A stretch of DNA of 64,000 nucleotides, from NCBI GenBank assembly GCA_023052935.1, contig CM041297.1, positions 52,743,917 through 52,807,916 of the forward strand, read 5' to 3'. Each line of letters starts with the position of its first letter. Within the stretch, counting starts at the first letter, position 1. This DNA comes from Piezodorus guildinii (lineage: Eukaryota > Arthropoda > Insecta > Hemiptera > Pentatomidae). Positions 11,335-22,794 of this stretch are shown in pieces. Both the position numbers and the translations under genes were made by a program. The notes beneath the pieces are model-generated. The model worked only from the letters and a program-made list of their open reading frames with translations, ran no database searches and had not been told where the DNA came from.

Positions 11335-11570
11335 TATCAACGTCCAGGTGTTAGGATCTAGGTCGAATCGTCTGGTATTTTTGGGCCGAAATTTGAAAAG
11401 TTTGGTCCAGAAGTAGGGTGAAAAGTTGTAGACGGCGAATAGAGGGATTTTATTTTATTCCTTATTTGGGTTCTACGTATCTTGAAATGTACATAAGAAC
11501 TCTAATTTTGGTGAGGACCTATTTCTTGGTCGATTACAAAGACTTTATATTGAAAATAATAAACCAAAAG
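11335..11570 (-). repeat. Diverged inverted copy of 10410-10640 (family H)
   Basis: Reading forward, GGGTTCTACGTATCTTGAAA and GTCGATTACAAAGACTTTAT, followed by TTGAAAATAATAAA, are reverse complements, with changes, of sequence at 10540-10420. TAATATCA and GGTATTTTTGGGCCGAAATT match the reverse of 10640-10570. The pair forms a loose stem with a loop of about 0.7 kb. Confidence 0.6.
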
Positions 11571-11689
11571 TGTATATGTGTCAGTGAAAAGATACCAAAA
11601 AAATAAGCGAAAAGTTTAGTAGAAATTCAAGACATAAACAAAATTTACTACCTAAACCAACTTTTTTTATTCAATTCCAGCCATTATTA

Positions 11690-12300
11690 GGAAAGAGATG
11701 GAGATATCGTGGCCATCTGTTTTATTCGCAAAATGGTTTGGAGGTGATTCCTTTGAAAGGGACCAGCCACTGACGTCACACACTGACAGCTTCTGCAAGA
11801 CGAAACCCATTTAATTAAGAATATCTTCTTGAAGAGCATTGAGAGGATCCCGTAGCCTCGCTATTGTCCCGTCTAATTGAAAAGAGAGTCTCTCTCGCCC
11901 TCTCCCTCACTCTCTATCTCTCTCACTCTCTTCCTCTATCGCTCCCTTCCTCTCACTCTCTCTCTCTCTCTCCCGGTAGATAGTTTAAAGGGAGACGGGG
12001 GGAAAGGGGAACTGTCTCGAAAAGGGAAAAATAAAAAGAAAAGTTGGTAGAAGTGAGAAGAGAAGACTCGTTATTATGCCGTTGGAAGCACCTGTCCCTT
12101 TGTGAAAACACTGCTCGGCTTGTTTACCGCCCTGTCTTTTCGGAGCCTTTCAAAAGCTCCGCGATATTTTATATTTGTTTCTCTTCGTCTTCTTCCATTT
12201 CTGGTTATTTTTATTTTGTTTTCCCCTCGGAAATTGAGGGCTGTAAATCTTTCTTTTTCGGCTCGAGCCTATATCACAGGTCTATAGGCGATGTCGTTTG
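11690..12300. promoter_or_regulatory. GC-richer island with a CT/GA tract, candidate promoter or enhancer
   Basis: A long CT-rich tract (about 11885-11973, many TCTC repeats, GAGA-factor-like on the other strand) is flanked by single-copy-looking sequence with TGACGTCA (a CRE palindrome near 11773), GTCCCGTCTAATTGAAA and a G-rich block GGGAGACGGGGGGAAAGGGG. Two overlapping open frames (12044-12301 and 12102-12287) share it but show no homology that I recognise, and their Phe/Ser-rich content suggests non-coding DNA. The regulatory reading is inference. Confidence 0.35.
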
Positions 12301-12942
12301 ACTTGCAACGAAATCAGATCCATGAGAACCTGCTCGTATTAATAAGTTTCCATTTATAGGCAACATTAATAAGGCAGTCAAGTTTGACAAAATAACTTCT
12401 AGGAAGCCATTAGGAATGATTGATAATGCATGTGCGAAAAATTGGTCGATTAAAAAGCATTAATTATTTAAATAATGCAAACCGATATTGATTACTCACA
12501 ACATGCTACAGATGTTCCCGAATATTAAATTATAATATACTATATCCATTTCCATTAGCTAATTTCTTTCTTAACGGAATTCTTTTAAATGTTTAAATAA
12601 ATTATATTAACCCTCATGTCTATTAAGAAACGTTACTTAGCAACTAGAGAATTCACAGGCTGCTAGCAATATTATTGACAATTCTTTTAAAAGCATTATA
12701 AATTTATAAAATGATAAAGAAATAAACAAAGTATGCTACCGTCCTGTTCCTAAGCCAATGAATGTGCAAGCAGACCAAGAAGAAAAATTCTAGTTTATAT
12801 TTTTACGAGTAAATAGCTGAGTCATATAATAAATCTTCACCCATTGTAAGCATCGTCTTCTTTATATATACATTTTTAAATAATGTTCCGAGGATAATCG
12901 CAAACGTTCTAGAGCGATCGAGTAGTATAAGAGGATGTTTTC
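12301..12942. other. AT-rich intergenic DNA
   Basis: Nothing recognised; it ends at the target duplication of the SINE at 12960. Confidence 0.5.
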
Positions 12943-12959
12943 CTTTGTTTTTTGTTTTT

Positions 12960-13176
12960 GTTTTATTTATTTAACGTCCCTTTAGGCTGCTGTGGCTAAT
13001 CGGACGATGCTACATTGGGAATCCTGATCTTTAACGAGTACCTGACATCGAACAGGCTCGAGACCTCGTTTAAACGTCCCCTTCGAAGGACTGAGTATAA
13101 CTAAGGATTTTTTACTCCCATTCAAAAATCCTAGGACCACCTGCGGGTTTGAACTACCATGCTACAGGTAACTCCG
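12960..13176 (-). mobile_element. SINE family A, minus strand, with 17-bp target duplication
   Basis: CTTTGTTTTTTGTTTTT occurs at 12943-12959 and again at 13177-13193, bracketing the insert. The body, read on the minus strand, carries GGTTCAAA-type B-box remains (13145-13155), CCTAGGATTTTT, AGTCCTTCGAAGGGGACGTT, GATGTCAGGTACTCGTTAAA and GCATCGTCCGATTAGCCACA, in the order shared with the copies at 39037, 40551 and 50969. The upstream tRNA-like A-box half is mostly missing, a common 5' truncation. Confidence 0.9.
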
Positions 13177-13664
13177 CTTTGTTTTTTGTTTTTTAATGCA
13201 ATAATTGCAATAAATAAGTAAAAAATTCATTTGTATGGAGGCAAAGTGTTTGAGTATAACATTTACATATTTTTTATTCAAGTATGAGCTCAAATAAAAT
13301 TTCGAAATATTTAATTTTATGTATAAGATCTGCTCTATAAGAATTTTAAAAACCTTACTAAAAAATTATTTTTTGCTATGATGCCAGTCAAAACAATTAT
13401 GAGAAGAACTGTTAAAATTCACTGGTAAATTCATGTTTGGGCAAATGAGTTAAAATTTTGAAATATAAAATTTACAGGAATATTTGAAAAATCATTTTAA
13501 TTCCTAAGTATTTCTAAATTCCCAAATCACAATATTATCTCATACCGGGATATTATTTATAGTAAAATAAAAAAAAATTAACAAAATATTATTTATTTGA
13601 AAACATAGAAAACTCATTAAAAATTTACACTTTCGCCTAAACACCGGTGAATGATAATAATATA

Positions 13665-13799
13665 TGGGTCAACTGTGCTGTAGTGGCTAGCATAACAGCA
13701 TTATAGGACCAACGTCACTATTTAAGGGGATAAAAAAGCCTTGCTTTTGCTGTCCTACGGAAGAGACGTAAAAGCACGGTCGCGAATCCGTGTCATGTC

Positions 13800-13800
<1 letters not shown>
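13665..13800 (+). mobile_element. SINE family A, 5' part of a copy split by a Jockey insertion
   Basis: The tRNA-like head GCTGTAGTGGCTAGCATAAC (A-box-like) is followed by the GACGTAAAAGCACGGTCG body. The copy breaks off at GTCATGTCG, corresponding to GATGTCAGG in the intact copies, immediately before a long T run. The remainder of the same SINE resumes at about 18556, beyond Jockey copy A. Confidence 0.82.
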
Positions 13801-13834
<34 letters not shown>

Positions 13835-14286
13835 TGAGATATATTACAATTTGTTACAAAATGAACAATAATAATATTGATAAGAGACCACATTCATACT
13901 ATATATACAGAAAATAATAATAATGGTCAAATTTCATAAAATATAACATAAATTCAAATATATACAATAAAATAATAATAATAAATAAAAAACAAAACAA
14001 ATCGAAACATAAACCTATTATTGAGATAAATAAAAAGTTGGCAAATAAATAAACATCTTACACACAATCATAACTATCTACAATATATACAATTGCTAAA
14101 GGGACCCCAGCAAGCGCTTTTCCCTCCACTTGTGGAGGAAAAAGCGGAATCCAAGAGATCCCAGCACCTCTATCTCAGCCGCATCACTGGTCTGAGCCAG
14201 TGGAGGCTGAGTTAGGGCGCTGTAGCCACAAACATACCGTACATGAGTGGAGGATCTGACCATTGTCAGAACTCCAGTTTAAATGT

Positions 14287-16951
14287 TTACAATAGGTCTC
14301 GTGGCCACTGCCGTTTCAATCTTCGAGGAGGATTGTAGGGATGGGTGGTGCTGGATAGGGATTGTGCTAGAGGGTTAGGATGATGACTAAGGTTCTGATG
14401 AAATTTGGAAAATTTGGATGGTACCAGGTCTAAAACAAACGGAATATTAAGGTCATGGTGTAGGGTACAGTTGGTAACGTAATAAGGAGCATTAACTATT
14501 GTTCGGAGGACTTTGGATTGGAAGGATTGGATGCGTTTAATGTTAGAATGTTTAGCTGTCCCCCACAGTTCAAGTCCGTAGGTCCATATAGGTTTCAGTA
14601 CTGTCTTGTATATTAGTAATTTGTTGTCAACTGTAAGATGAGATTTTCTGTTTAGTAGTCTGTATAACTGGCCGAATCTGCGGTTGAGTTCTTTTCTTTT
14701 TAGTCTTGTATGTGGGTTCCACGTCAGTCTTTTGTCTAGTAAAAAGCCGAGATACCGGACTGTGTCTGAGGAAGGAAGCGGTATAGAATTGAAATTAACC
14801 GTTGGACAGGATTTGCGTCGAAGGGTGAATGTGACGTGAGTGCATTTGCTTTCGTTAACCTTAATGCGCCAAGCATTGCACCAGTCTTCGACAAGGGAAA
14901 GGTGCTTTTGGAGATTTAGCGATGCTGCTTCAGGATCGGAATTGGATGATAAAATGGCTGTGTCATCAGCAAATGTTGCCAGAAAGGTATTGGGGTCGGT
15001 AGGGATATCGGCGGTGAAGAGGATGTAGAGGACGGGTCCTAAGACGCTGCCTTGAGGAACACCGGCCTCAACAGTATATTGTTCGGAAAATTCGGAACCA
15101 CAGCGAACTCGGAAGGAGCGGTTGGATAAATAGGATCGGAGGATTAGGTATAAGGATTGAGGTAAATGGGTTTTGAGCTTAAAGAGCAGTCCCGGGTGCC
15201 ACACCCGGTCAAAAGCTTGAGCTATGTCCAGAAAGGCACCCGAACAATACTCCTTGCACTCAAGGGCGGAGGAAATGTGGTCTACAACTCGGAGTCCTTG
15301 CTGAACCGTGGAATGTTGAGGACGAAATCCGAACTGATGTGAAGGAAAATTTTGAAATTTGGCTAGGATTCGTTTTAGTAGGAGCTTTTCGAAAATTTTT
15401 GAGAGGATCGGAAGTAGGCTGATAGGTCTGTAAGATGACGTGTTGTTAGAAGGTTTGCCTGGTTTTAGGAAAAGGATCATAGTTGAATGTTTCCATAAGA
15501 GAGGAAAATAGGTAGTGCGTAGGATACAGTTATAGAGATATGTAAGGAATGTAATGGCTTTAGGTGGAAGTTGTCTTAAGATTTGGGGAGTAAGGAGATC
15601 GTATCCAGGAGATTTGCGGAGAGGAAGCTTTTTAAGAAGATATCTGACCTCAGAGGGATTAACTGCTTTAGGTGGTAAGGATAGTGGTATTGGTGACGTG
15701 AGGAACTCTTCAACTGCTGCAGTATGGGTTGGATTAAGCTCTGGATGAGGAGTAAAAACTTTGGAAAGGTGCTGTGCGAATTCCTCGGCCTTATGCTTGT
15801 CAGAAGCAGCCCAGGAACCATCACAGCGCCGGAGAGGATGGGAAATGGTGTGGGATTTTAGGATTCTCTTCGTGACATTCCACAGGGAATTGTCACGAGT
15901 CGAGAGAGAGGAGAGGTAGGTATTGTAGGATTGCCAACTCCCGCTTTAATTTTCTACAAAAAAAATTATAGGAGCGGCGATCTTCTGGGTGGCGGGTGCG
16001 TTGCCATAATGTTCTAGCTCGACGTTTGCTGTTGATGAGGTCTGTCAGGTGTTGTGGTAAATGGCTTTTGTAAGGAATTATTTGGGATTGTTTGGGAGAG
16101 GAGGCAGTCCAGGCGGCTTGTTGAATAGCGGTTGTAAAGGAATATACGGCGTCGTCAAGGTCATTTGGGGTTTTGAGAATCACTCTGAGGTCAATATCAT
16201 TAGTGAGAATTTCGCGGAAGAGGTTCCAGTTGACAGGGCCCCTAATGAATGACGGTGGGATAGGTTTAGGAATAGGTGTTATGGATACATTTAGAATCAA
16301 TGGACTATGATCAGAGGATAGTTCATCAAGGCGAGCTATGGAAAAATTCAGAGAGCCTAATCCGCTGTGGATGAAGAAGTCGAGGATGTCAGGATTACGG
16401 TTAGGATCTGTTGGCCAGTAGGTAGGAGAATCGGGAGGTAGGAGATGAAAGCGTCGGGAGTTGAGTGCAGACTGCAATGTCCGTCCACGAGAATTGGTGG
16501 TTCTAGAACCCCACTGTTGGTTCTTAGCGTTTAAGTCTGCACCCAAAATGAAGTGATTACCCAAGGAGTTGAGGAAGGATCCAAATTGGGCAGAGGAAAT
16601 GGGATGTTTAGGAGGGCAGTATGCTGATGCGATGATAAGCGGAAAGGAAAAGGTTTTGATAACGATGGAAGTTGCTTGTAGGTAATCGTGGGCGGAAATT
16701 GGGTGTAAGTGATGGGTGAGGGATCGGCGGACTATGACAGCAGTACCGGCATGGGCTTTGCCGTCTGGATGGTCTGTCCGGTATGTCGTGTATCCTGGTA
16801 TTTTAAAGTACTGTTTAGTGGTTAGTCTAGTTTCAGTAATGAGTGCAACATCAATATTTTTGTCCTGCAGTACGGCTGTAAGTTCGTCAGTGTGAGTTCT
16901 AACACCATTCGCATTCCAAAGGAGAATGGATAAGGAATTAGGTGAGGTCAT
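14287..16951 (-). pseudogene. Jockey ORF2: AP-like endonuclease and reverse transcriptase, one frameshift
   Basis: About 888 codons. The endonuclease domain (first ~230 residues) shows LLWNANG, LITETRLT, LGADLNAKNQQWGS and SSDHSPL, which hold the catalytic Asn, Glu, Asp/Asn and Ser-Asp-His of the family. The first frame (MTSPNSLSILLW..., from 16951) runs to 15893. A second frame is open from about 15940 to 14287, so a single one-base shift near 15925-15945 separates them. The second frame covers the reverse transcriptase: YRPISLLPILSKIFEKLL, the GAFLDIAQAFDRVWH motif, AGVPQGSVLGP and the active-site FADDTA. It ends with the Jockey-type C-terminus containing WTYGLELWGT and PRRLKRQWPRDLL. The enzyme would nick target DNA and copy the element's RNA at the nick. 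As it stands the protein would be cut short after the endonuclease. Confidence 0.9.
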
Positions 16952-17052
16952 TTATGGTTTTTTTAAGGCAGGAATGAGATTTGTTACGAGATTCGTAAGG
17001 AGTGATATTAAGGGCATAACAAGGGATTTAATTTCGGAAATAAAGGATGTCA

Positions 17053-18261
17053 TCAAACTGGTAAGGTCTGTGCGTTTGAAGGAGGAGGAATATGAGAGAT
17101 TTGTGGTGGATTAGGATTCTTAGGATTGGTTACATTTTGAGAAAGAGGTATATGTGGAATGGATTGAGGTACATTTTGTAGTTCCGGCAGGGCCACGGCT
17201 TCAGTACTTTGATTCCCACCTCCAAGTAAGTGGGCAAATGATAAATTGGCATCAATAAGTTTTGAGGGTTCTCTTCTGTTTCTTACTTGTCTTGCTGTTT
17301 CATCCAGTACTTGAGGTTTTTGAAACCTGGTCCTCAGCTCCTTATAGATTTGGCATCCTTTATAGTTGGCCGGGTGGTCCTTCAGGCAATGAGCACATAC
17401 AGCTGGTGTTGATTTTGGTTTTGTACACTCCACAGACTTGTGCTGTTCACCGCATTTCACGCATCGAGGTATGTGATGACAATAACTTTTAGTATGACCA
17501 TATGCTTGACAATTATGGCACTGAATTATCTCTCTCTTTGTGTAAGGTTTTTCAACTCTTACACTGGAATAGTACAATCTATTGAGGTCATAGATTTTTT
17601 CAACTCCTTCAGCTGGTTCCAAATCCACAAAAAAGAGAGGTAGAGGAATTTTATCCTTTAGGACGTTAGTGACTTGCCGCACTTTATAGCCCATCTCCGT
17701 TAGTTCTTCTTTAATAGCTTCAACTGGTGTCGAGGGGTGTAAGTTTCTGATTACAACCCTTAAAGCTCTCTCTTGGCGTAGCTGATAGGTATGGAAATCT
17801 GCTTTGGTTTCAGTTAGGTATTTCACTATTTTTCTATATGTCTCGGCAGTAGTAGGAGATATTTTGGTATCATTGATTCTACTCATACAGTAGTAGCTGG
17901 TAGATTCGGTAATTTTGTTCAATTGCGCACACAACAACTGGAAATTTCTAATATTTTTGACAAATATTGGAGGAGGCCGTGGTTCACTAGGTATAGGAGT
18001 AGATTCCATGTTTTCTTTTTCATTATGTAAAATCTGAAAAGGATTTGGGGTGAAAAACGGCGATTCGTCAGTCATCCCTTGTGACGATGTGCCAGGTTGT
18101 GGTTCAGATTCTGAATTAGTACCGGAAGGGGTTGCTTGTAGATTTAATCTTTTATTAGTATCACGGCGGGGTCTTTGTTTTGTAGGTGACGGGATTGAAC
18201 CACTAGATCTAGATCTTTTAGTTGAAGCTTTGGAGGACATTACTTGATGATAATATCGCAT
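17053..18261 (-). CDS. Jockey ORF1 (gag-like nucleic-acid-binding protein)
   Basis: 402 codons as read; initiation could also be at the eighth codon (MSSKAS). A basic, Ser/Pro-rich N-terminus is followed by the conserved middle domain (PPPIFVKNIRNF to RVVIRNLHPSTPVEAIKEEL), which sits just before the knuckles in insect Jockey ORF1 proteins. Then come three zinc knuckles: CHNCQAYGHTKSYC, CVKCGEQHKSVEC and CAHCLKDHPANYKGC. The protein binds element RNA. The stop at 17053 is probably premature: the next frame continues for about 35 more codons (LTSLMTSFISEIKSLV...) to a TAA at about 16952-16954, immediately before the ORF2 ATG, which matches the ORF1/ORF2 junction of copy B. A one-base shift near 17060-17095 would explain it. 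Confidence 0.88.
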   Translation of the reverse strand: MRYYHQVMSSKASTKRSRSSGSIPSPTKQRPRRDTNKRLNLQATPSGTNSESEPQPGTSSQGMTDESPFFTPNPFQILHNEKENMESTPIPSEPRPPPIFVKNIRNFQLLCAQLNKITESTSYYCMSRINDTKISPTTAETYRKIVKYLTETKADFHTYQLRQERALRVVIRNLHPSTPVEAIKEELTEMGYKVRQVTNVLKDKIPLPLFFVDLEPAEGVEKIYDLNRLYYSSVRVEKPYTKREIIQCHNCQAYGHTKSYCHHIPRCVKCGEQHKSVECTKPKSTPAVCAHCLKDHPANYKGCQIYKELRTRFQKPQVLDETARQVRNRREPSKLIDANLSFAHLLGGGNQSTEAVALPELQNVPQSIPHIPLSQNVTNPKNPNPPQISHIPPPSNAQTLPV

Positions 18262-18555
18262 TTCATGTATAGAAAGTAATTAAATAATAACCAGATGTGG
18301 GAAAAAAAACAATAACTTAAAAAAAGTTAAGCAAGACCAGCCTTGCCGGGCTATTGGCAATCAGCTGATATGAAGAGGTGACTCAGCATTCACTTTACAC
18401 TGTAAATTATATCACAACTTACCGCTGTTTGCTCCAATAATAACTGTTGTTGTTATCCTGAAGTCTGATGATGTTTTCAAGACTGTGCTGAAGTGAAATC
18501 CAACTGTAAAAGCAAGAAATCCGAGAGCCGACTTGAAATATGACTGCTATACTCA

Positions 18556-18660
18556 CGCGCATGCGTTAAATATCTCTTTCCACAACAAACCCGGATTAAC
18601 AAAATGTATTACTACCGGCGAAGCATCGTCCGATTAGCGACAGTAACACAAACTACCATA
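18556..18660 (+). mobile_element. SINE family A, 3' part of the split copy
   Basis: TGCGTTAAATATCTC...CCCGGATTAACAAAATGTATTACTACC...GCATCGTCCGATTAGCGACA aligns to the downstream half of intact SINE A (TCGTTAAAGATCCC...CCTGGATAAGCAAAATTTAGGACTCC...GCATCGTC). It completes the copy that begins at 13665 and fixes the right boundary of Jockey copy A. Confidence 0.8.
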
Positions 18661-18673
18661 AAAAGAACAAAAC

Positions 18674-18688
18674 AAATAATAATTTTTG
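18674..18688 (+). repeat. Left target-site duplication of Jockey copy B
   Basis: AAATAATAATTTTTG, identical to 22949-22963. It lies a few bases past the tail of the split SINE A. Confidence 0.9.
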
Positions 18689-18844
18689 ATGTTAAATTGG
18701 ATAAATAATTAAGAACCATTTATTTTATGTTCGGTTGTTCAAAACAGTGCACGGTACTTTTGTTTATAAATAGGATCAGTGATTGTAAGTGAATAATTAC
18801 TAATAGTGAACATTTATACTAGTGGATATAAGTAGTGTGGGGCT

Positions 18845-20104
18845 ATGATGCCCGAAGAGGACAGAAGTATGGAACTGCTACAAGAGGCAGGTCCTTCTGC
18901 CTCTACTGAGGAGAACAACGAATGGGAAGTGGTAACGGGAAGAAAACGGCCTTAGTCTTCAGGACAGCTAAGAAAAAGCTCCAAAAAAATTAACAACATT
19001 GAAACTACAAACAGGTATGACCCACTTTTAAAAATCAATAATACAGAAGCCTACAACCAACCAAATGAAACAGACAGTAAACAAGTAAAACCGCCTCCTA
19101 TATTTTTAAATGGAATTCAAAATATAGAAGCATTAATTTCATTTTTAAAGAAAGAAATAGGCCAAAATCACTTTAATATTAAATCAACAGTTAGGCATGT
19201 GATACTTTACCCAGCCTCGCCGGAATCATACAGATCGGCCGTACGCAGTTTAAAAAAAGTGAACGCCGATTTTCACACTTATCAGTTGTCAGAAGATAAG
19301 AACCCGAGAGTGGTTATTAAGGGTCTCCATGCATCTACTCCAGAATCGATTATCAAAGAGGAATTAAAAACATTGGGGTAGGACGTTTCCAACGTTACTA
19401 ATTCCATATCAGCCCGAACTAAATTGCCACTAAATATGTTTTTTGTTGATATAACAAAAAATACATATAATGAAAAAATATTCGACTCAAATTATATTTA
19501 TTACACCAAAATAAAAATTGAAGAGGTCCGAAAAAAGAGAGAAATTCCACAATGCTTTCGGTGCCAGGGCTTTGCCCACACCAAATCTTACTGCTACCAC
19601 CAGCCACGTTGTGTACGATGCGGAGAGGCCCACGAAACATCGGCATGCCTCAAAACTAGAAATACTCCTGCCAAATGTGCCAACTGTGAAGGGGCACACC
19701 CAGCCAATTACCGGGGATGCCAGGCTCTCAAGAACCTGAGAGCACAGCGAGCCCAGAAGTACCGTCCTCCGCCGGTGACTGTCGAACCTCCACCAGACTT
19801 AGAGCAGTACCCACCTCTACCAAACAGCCCTTATCAACAGCAGCCTTCGGAACCTTTCACTTTACTTCCAAGAATGGAGCGCCCAAACTGTCCTCGGCCG
19901 AACTTAGAGACTCATCAGCCTAAGCCATATCCAAGATCAGGTATGAGGGAAGATAGTTGTCAGCTGGTGCAACCAGCTGCGTCTTTACCTTCCCAACAAA
20001 CAAATTTATTAAATAATTTAAGTGCCCTCATCCAGCCCCTTTTGACCCTAATGAATCAAATATCACAACTAACACAAGCCCTAACTGCTACTTATGGACA
20101 TTAG
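18845..20104 (+). pseudogene. Jockey ORF1 (gag-like), two in-frame stops
   Basis: About 419 codons from ATGATGCCCGAAGAGG. Translation starts MMPEEDRSMELLQEAGPSAS, with stops TAG at 18953-18955 and TAG at 19379-19381 and otherwise continuous coding. The middle domain (PPPIFLNGIQNIEAL to RVVIKGLHASTPESIIKEEL) lies ahead of three zinc knuckles: CFRCQGFAHTKSYC, CVRCGEAHETSAC and CANCEGAHPANYRGC. The tail is rich in Pro and Gln and ends ALTATYGH. ORF2 begins inside the last codons, so its translation would need reinitiation or a similar mechanism. Knuckle cysteines and histidines are all kept. Confidence 0.9.
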
Positions 20105-22794
20105 TTCTCTGACTGTTGGCTCCTTGTCAATCCTTCTTTGGAACACAAACGGAATACTTCGACATAAAACTGAACTGGAAATTTATATGCAACAAAAACG
20201 TATTGACATTGTACTTCTGACGGAAACACATCTAACTTCACGTAAAAAACTTTACATACCAAATTATACTTTGTACAGAACAGACCATCCAGACAATACT
20301 GCCCACGGAGGGACAGCCATACTAATTAAATCTAACCTTAAACATTATCCAATACACGTAAACTCGACGGCTCAAATACAAATAACAGGAATACAGCTAC
20401 AGACCAACCACAGAAACATAACAATTGCTTCTATCTACTGTCCCCCTAAATATATTTTAACAGAGCAAATGTTCGTAGAACTCTTTCAATCATTTGGTAG
20501 AACATTCCTTGCTGTAGGCGACTTCAATGCGAAACATCAACACTGGGGTTCACGTTTATGCACACCAAGAGGCAGGAGACTCATGTCTGCTGTTACTCAG
20601 TTGTCATTAAATGTATTTGCCCCCGACAAACCAACTTACTTACCAAATTCTCAGTACAAAAAACCTGACGTACTTGACATATTTGTAGCCAAAGATTTGA
20701 CAACTCTACCAATTACCATTATTACCGAAACAGATCTTGGCTCGGACCATTTACCGGTAACCCTGATGTTGGGGATAGAAAAATTCTTTGCAGAAAGGGG
20801 ACCATCACTCACTTACGGCGTCATGAATTGGGACATCTTTAATGAATATATTAATGACCAGCTTACCGTGCCTAAAGCATTAAAAACCGAAAAGGATTTA
20901 GAAGAAGCGGTTGAACTTTTCACCTCAACCATCCAAGAAGCTGCCTGGTCCTCACAAGAAATAAAAAGAAGGCAAGGAGTAAGTTTACCGTCCTACCCTC
21001 AATACATCAGGGACCTAATAAGAGCCAAGAGACGATCACGAAAACAATGGCAAACTAACAGACTTCCTTCAGACAGACGAACCTTCAACAAACTTAATAA
21101 TGAACTGAAGCGAGAAATACGAAAATTTAAACAAACTAACTTTGACAAATATCTGGAAAACTTGACAACGGACGACAGCAGTCTTTGGCGACATTCCAAG
21201 CGCCTCCTAAAACATCGCGAAGTGTCCGTCCCATTGAGAAAAGATGATGGTTCTTGGGCTGTGTCGGACAAAGATAAATCTGTAATTTTTGCTGACTATC
21301 TTTTAACTGTTTTTAAAACTCACACAGACTTAACAGACATACAACACGAAAATTATGTGCAGAAAGTCTTAGACTCACCTCTTCCTATGTCCTTTCCGCC
21401 AAAAACCTTTACTCCTTCTGAAGTATCAAGACAGATTATGAAAATGCCAAAAAAGAAGACTCCTGGTTATGACCTTATCACTGCTGAGATACTACAAAAA
21501 ATCCCCAGAAAAGCTTTAGTCTTCCTTACAACACTGTACAATGCTATACTTAGGAAACTAAATTCCCTATCCAATGGAAATATTCTTCAATTTCAATGGT
21601 ACATAAACCTAACAAAGACAAACATAGACCTGACTCTTATAGACCTATTAGCCTTCTTCCGGTATGTTCGAAAATATTTGAAAAACTGTTGTACGAACGG
21701 ATTATTAACATACTGACAGACCACGACATATTACCAGATCACCAATTCGGATTTCGCTCTTTTCATTCCACAACACAACAGCTACACAGAGTTACCGACT
21801 ACATTACTACTGCACTAGAACTAAAACAGTACGCATCTGGGGCTTTTTTGGATGTTACTCAGGCTTTTGATAGAGTATGGCACCAGGGTCTTCTTTTTAA
21901 ACTAAAACCTATACTTCCAAGCACATATTACTTAGTTTTACAATCTTTTCTCTATGACCGTTTCTTCTCTGTCCGACATGGTTCTGAGACCTCATCAATA
22001 AAACCAATCTCTGCAGGTGTACCCCAAGGTTCTATCCTGGCCCCTCTTCTCTACTTAATATACACATATGACTTACCAACAGACCAAAACATCTTAACTG
22101 CGACATATGCCGACGACACTGCAATTATTACGAGAAACACAGACCCTATACAAACCAGTATGATATTACAACACCATTTGGACAACGTAAAAACTGGTGT
22201 AAGAAATGGAAGTTAAAAATTAACCATGACAAGTCACTACATATTACATTTACACTTAGACGCGGAATCTGCCCTTCAGTTTACATAGACAATCACCCTT
22301 TACCGCAAACAAATACAGTAACGTACTTAGGACTAATATTTGACAAAAGATTGACATGGGGTCCACACGTCAAGACAAAACGTAAAACGCTAAACTTTCG
22401 ACTTAGACTATTATATTCAATATTACATAGACGTTCTAAATTATCCACCAGACAGAAACTAAATGTTTACACTTATTTATTAAAACCAATATGGACTTAC
22501 GCTTGCCAAATATACGGACCCGCTAAAAAGACACACATACGAAAAATACAAACCTTTCAATCGCAATTTTTAAGACTAGCAATGAACTCACCACCATATG
22601 TATCAAACGATACCCTACACACTGACTTACGTATTCCAACTACAATAAACCACATTCGACTGACTTACAAACGATTTCACGACAAACTAAATGGACATAG
22701 AAACAAACTTGTACAAAACATGGCTACAACTGACATACCATACATAACTCGGCGTAGGCTGAAAAGGAGTTGGATGAGGGACCTCCTAGCCTGA
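20094..22794 (+). pseudogene. Jockey ORF2: endonuclease and reverse transcriptase, two frameshifts
   Basis: About 900 codons in three consecutive frames. Frame one (20094 to about 21560) gives the endonuclease: LLWNTNG, LLTETHLT, VGDFNAKHQHWGS and GSDHLPVTL, with all family catalytic residues. One base is lost near 21560; the reading resumes at 21563 (FPIQWKYSSISMVHKPNK) through YRPISLLPVCSKIFEKLL, GAFLDVTQAFDRVWH, AGVPQGSILAP and the active-site YADDTA to about 22193. A second loss follows; the frame from 22195 (WCKKWKLKINHDK) runs to the TGA at 22792-22794, ending RRRLKRSWMRDLLA. Apart from those shifts there are no stops, so inactivation is recent on the scale of the element's divergence. 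Confidence 0.92.

Larger units (their letters stand above)
13801..18555 (-). mobile_element. Jockey-clade non-LTR retrotransposon, copy A (near full length)
   Basis: A minus-strand LINE of about 4.75 kb. Its 3' poly(A) appears as a T run at 13801-13832. Going leftward from its 5' end near 18555 come a 5' leader, ORF1 (18261-17053), ORF2 (16951-14287) and an AT-rich 3' UTR. It sits inside a SINE A copy whose halves lie at 13665-13800 and 18556-18660. A clean target duplication is not evident. ORF1 has one late frameshift and ORF2 one, so the copy is young but probably not autonomous. Its 3' region has a 5'-truncated relative at 32285-32965. Confidence 0.93.

Noticed and set aside
15576..15824. 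Separate 82-codon minus-strand frame inside Jockey ORF2 of copy A.
   Set aside because: A shadow: the true RT frame is open across the same region from about 15940 to 14287.
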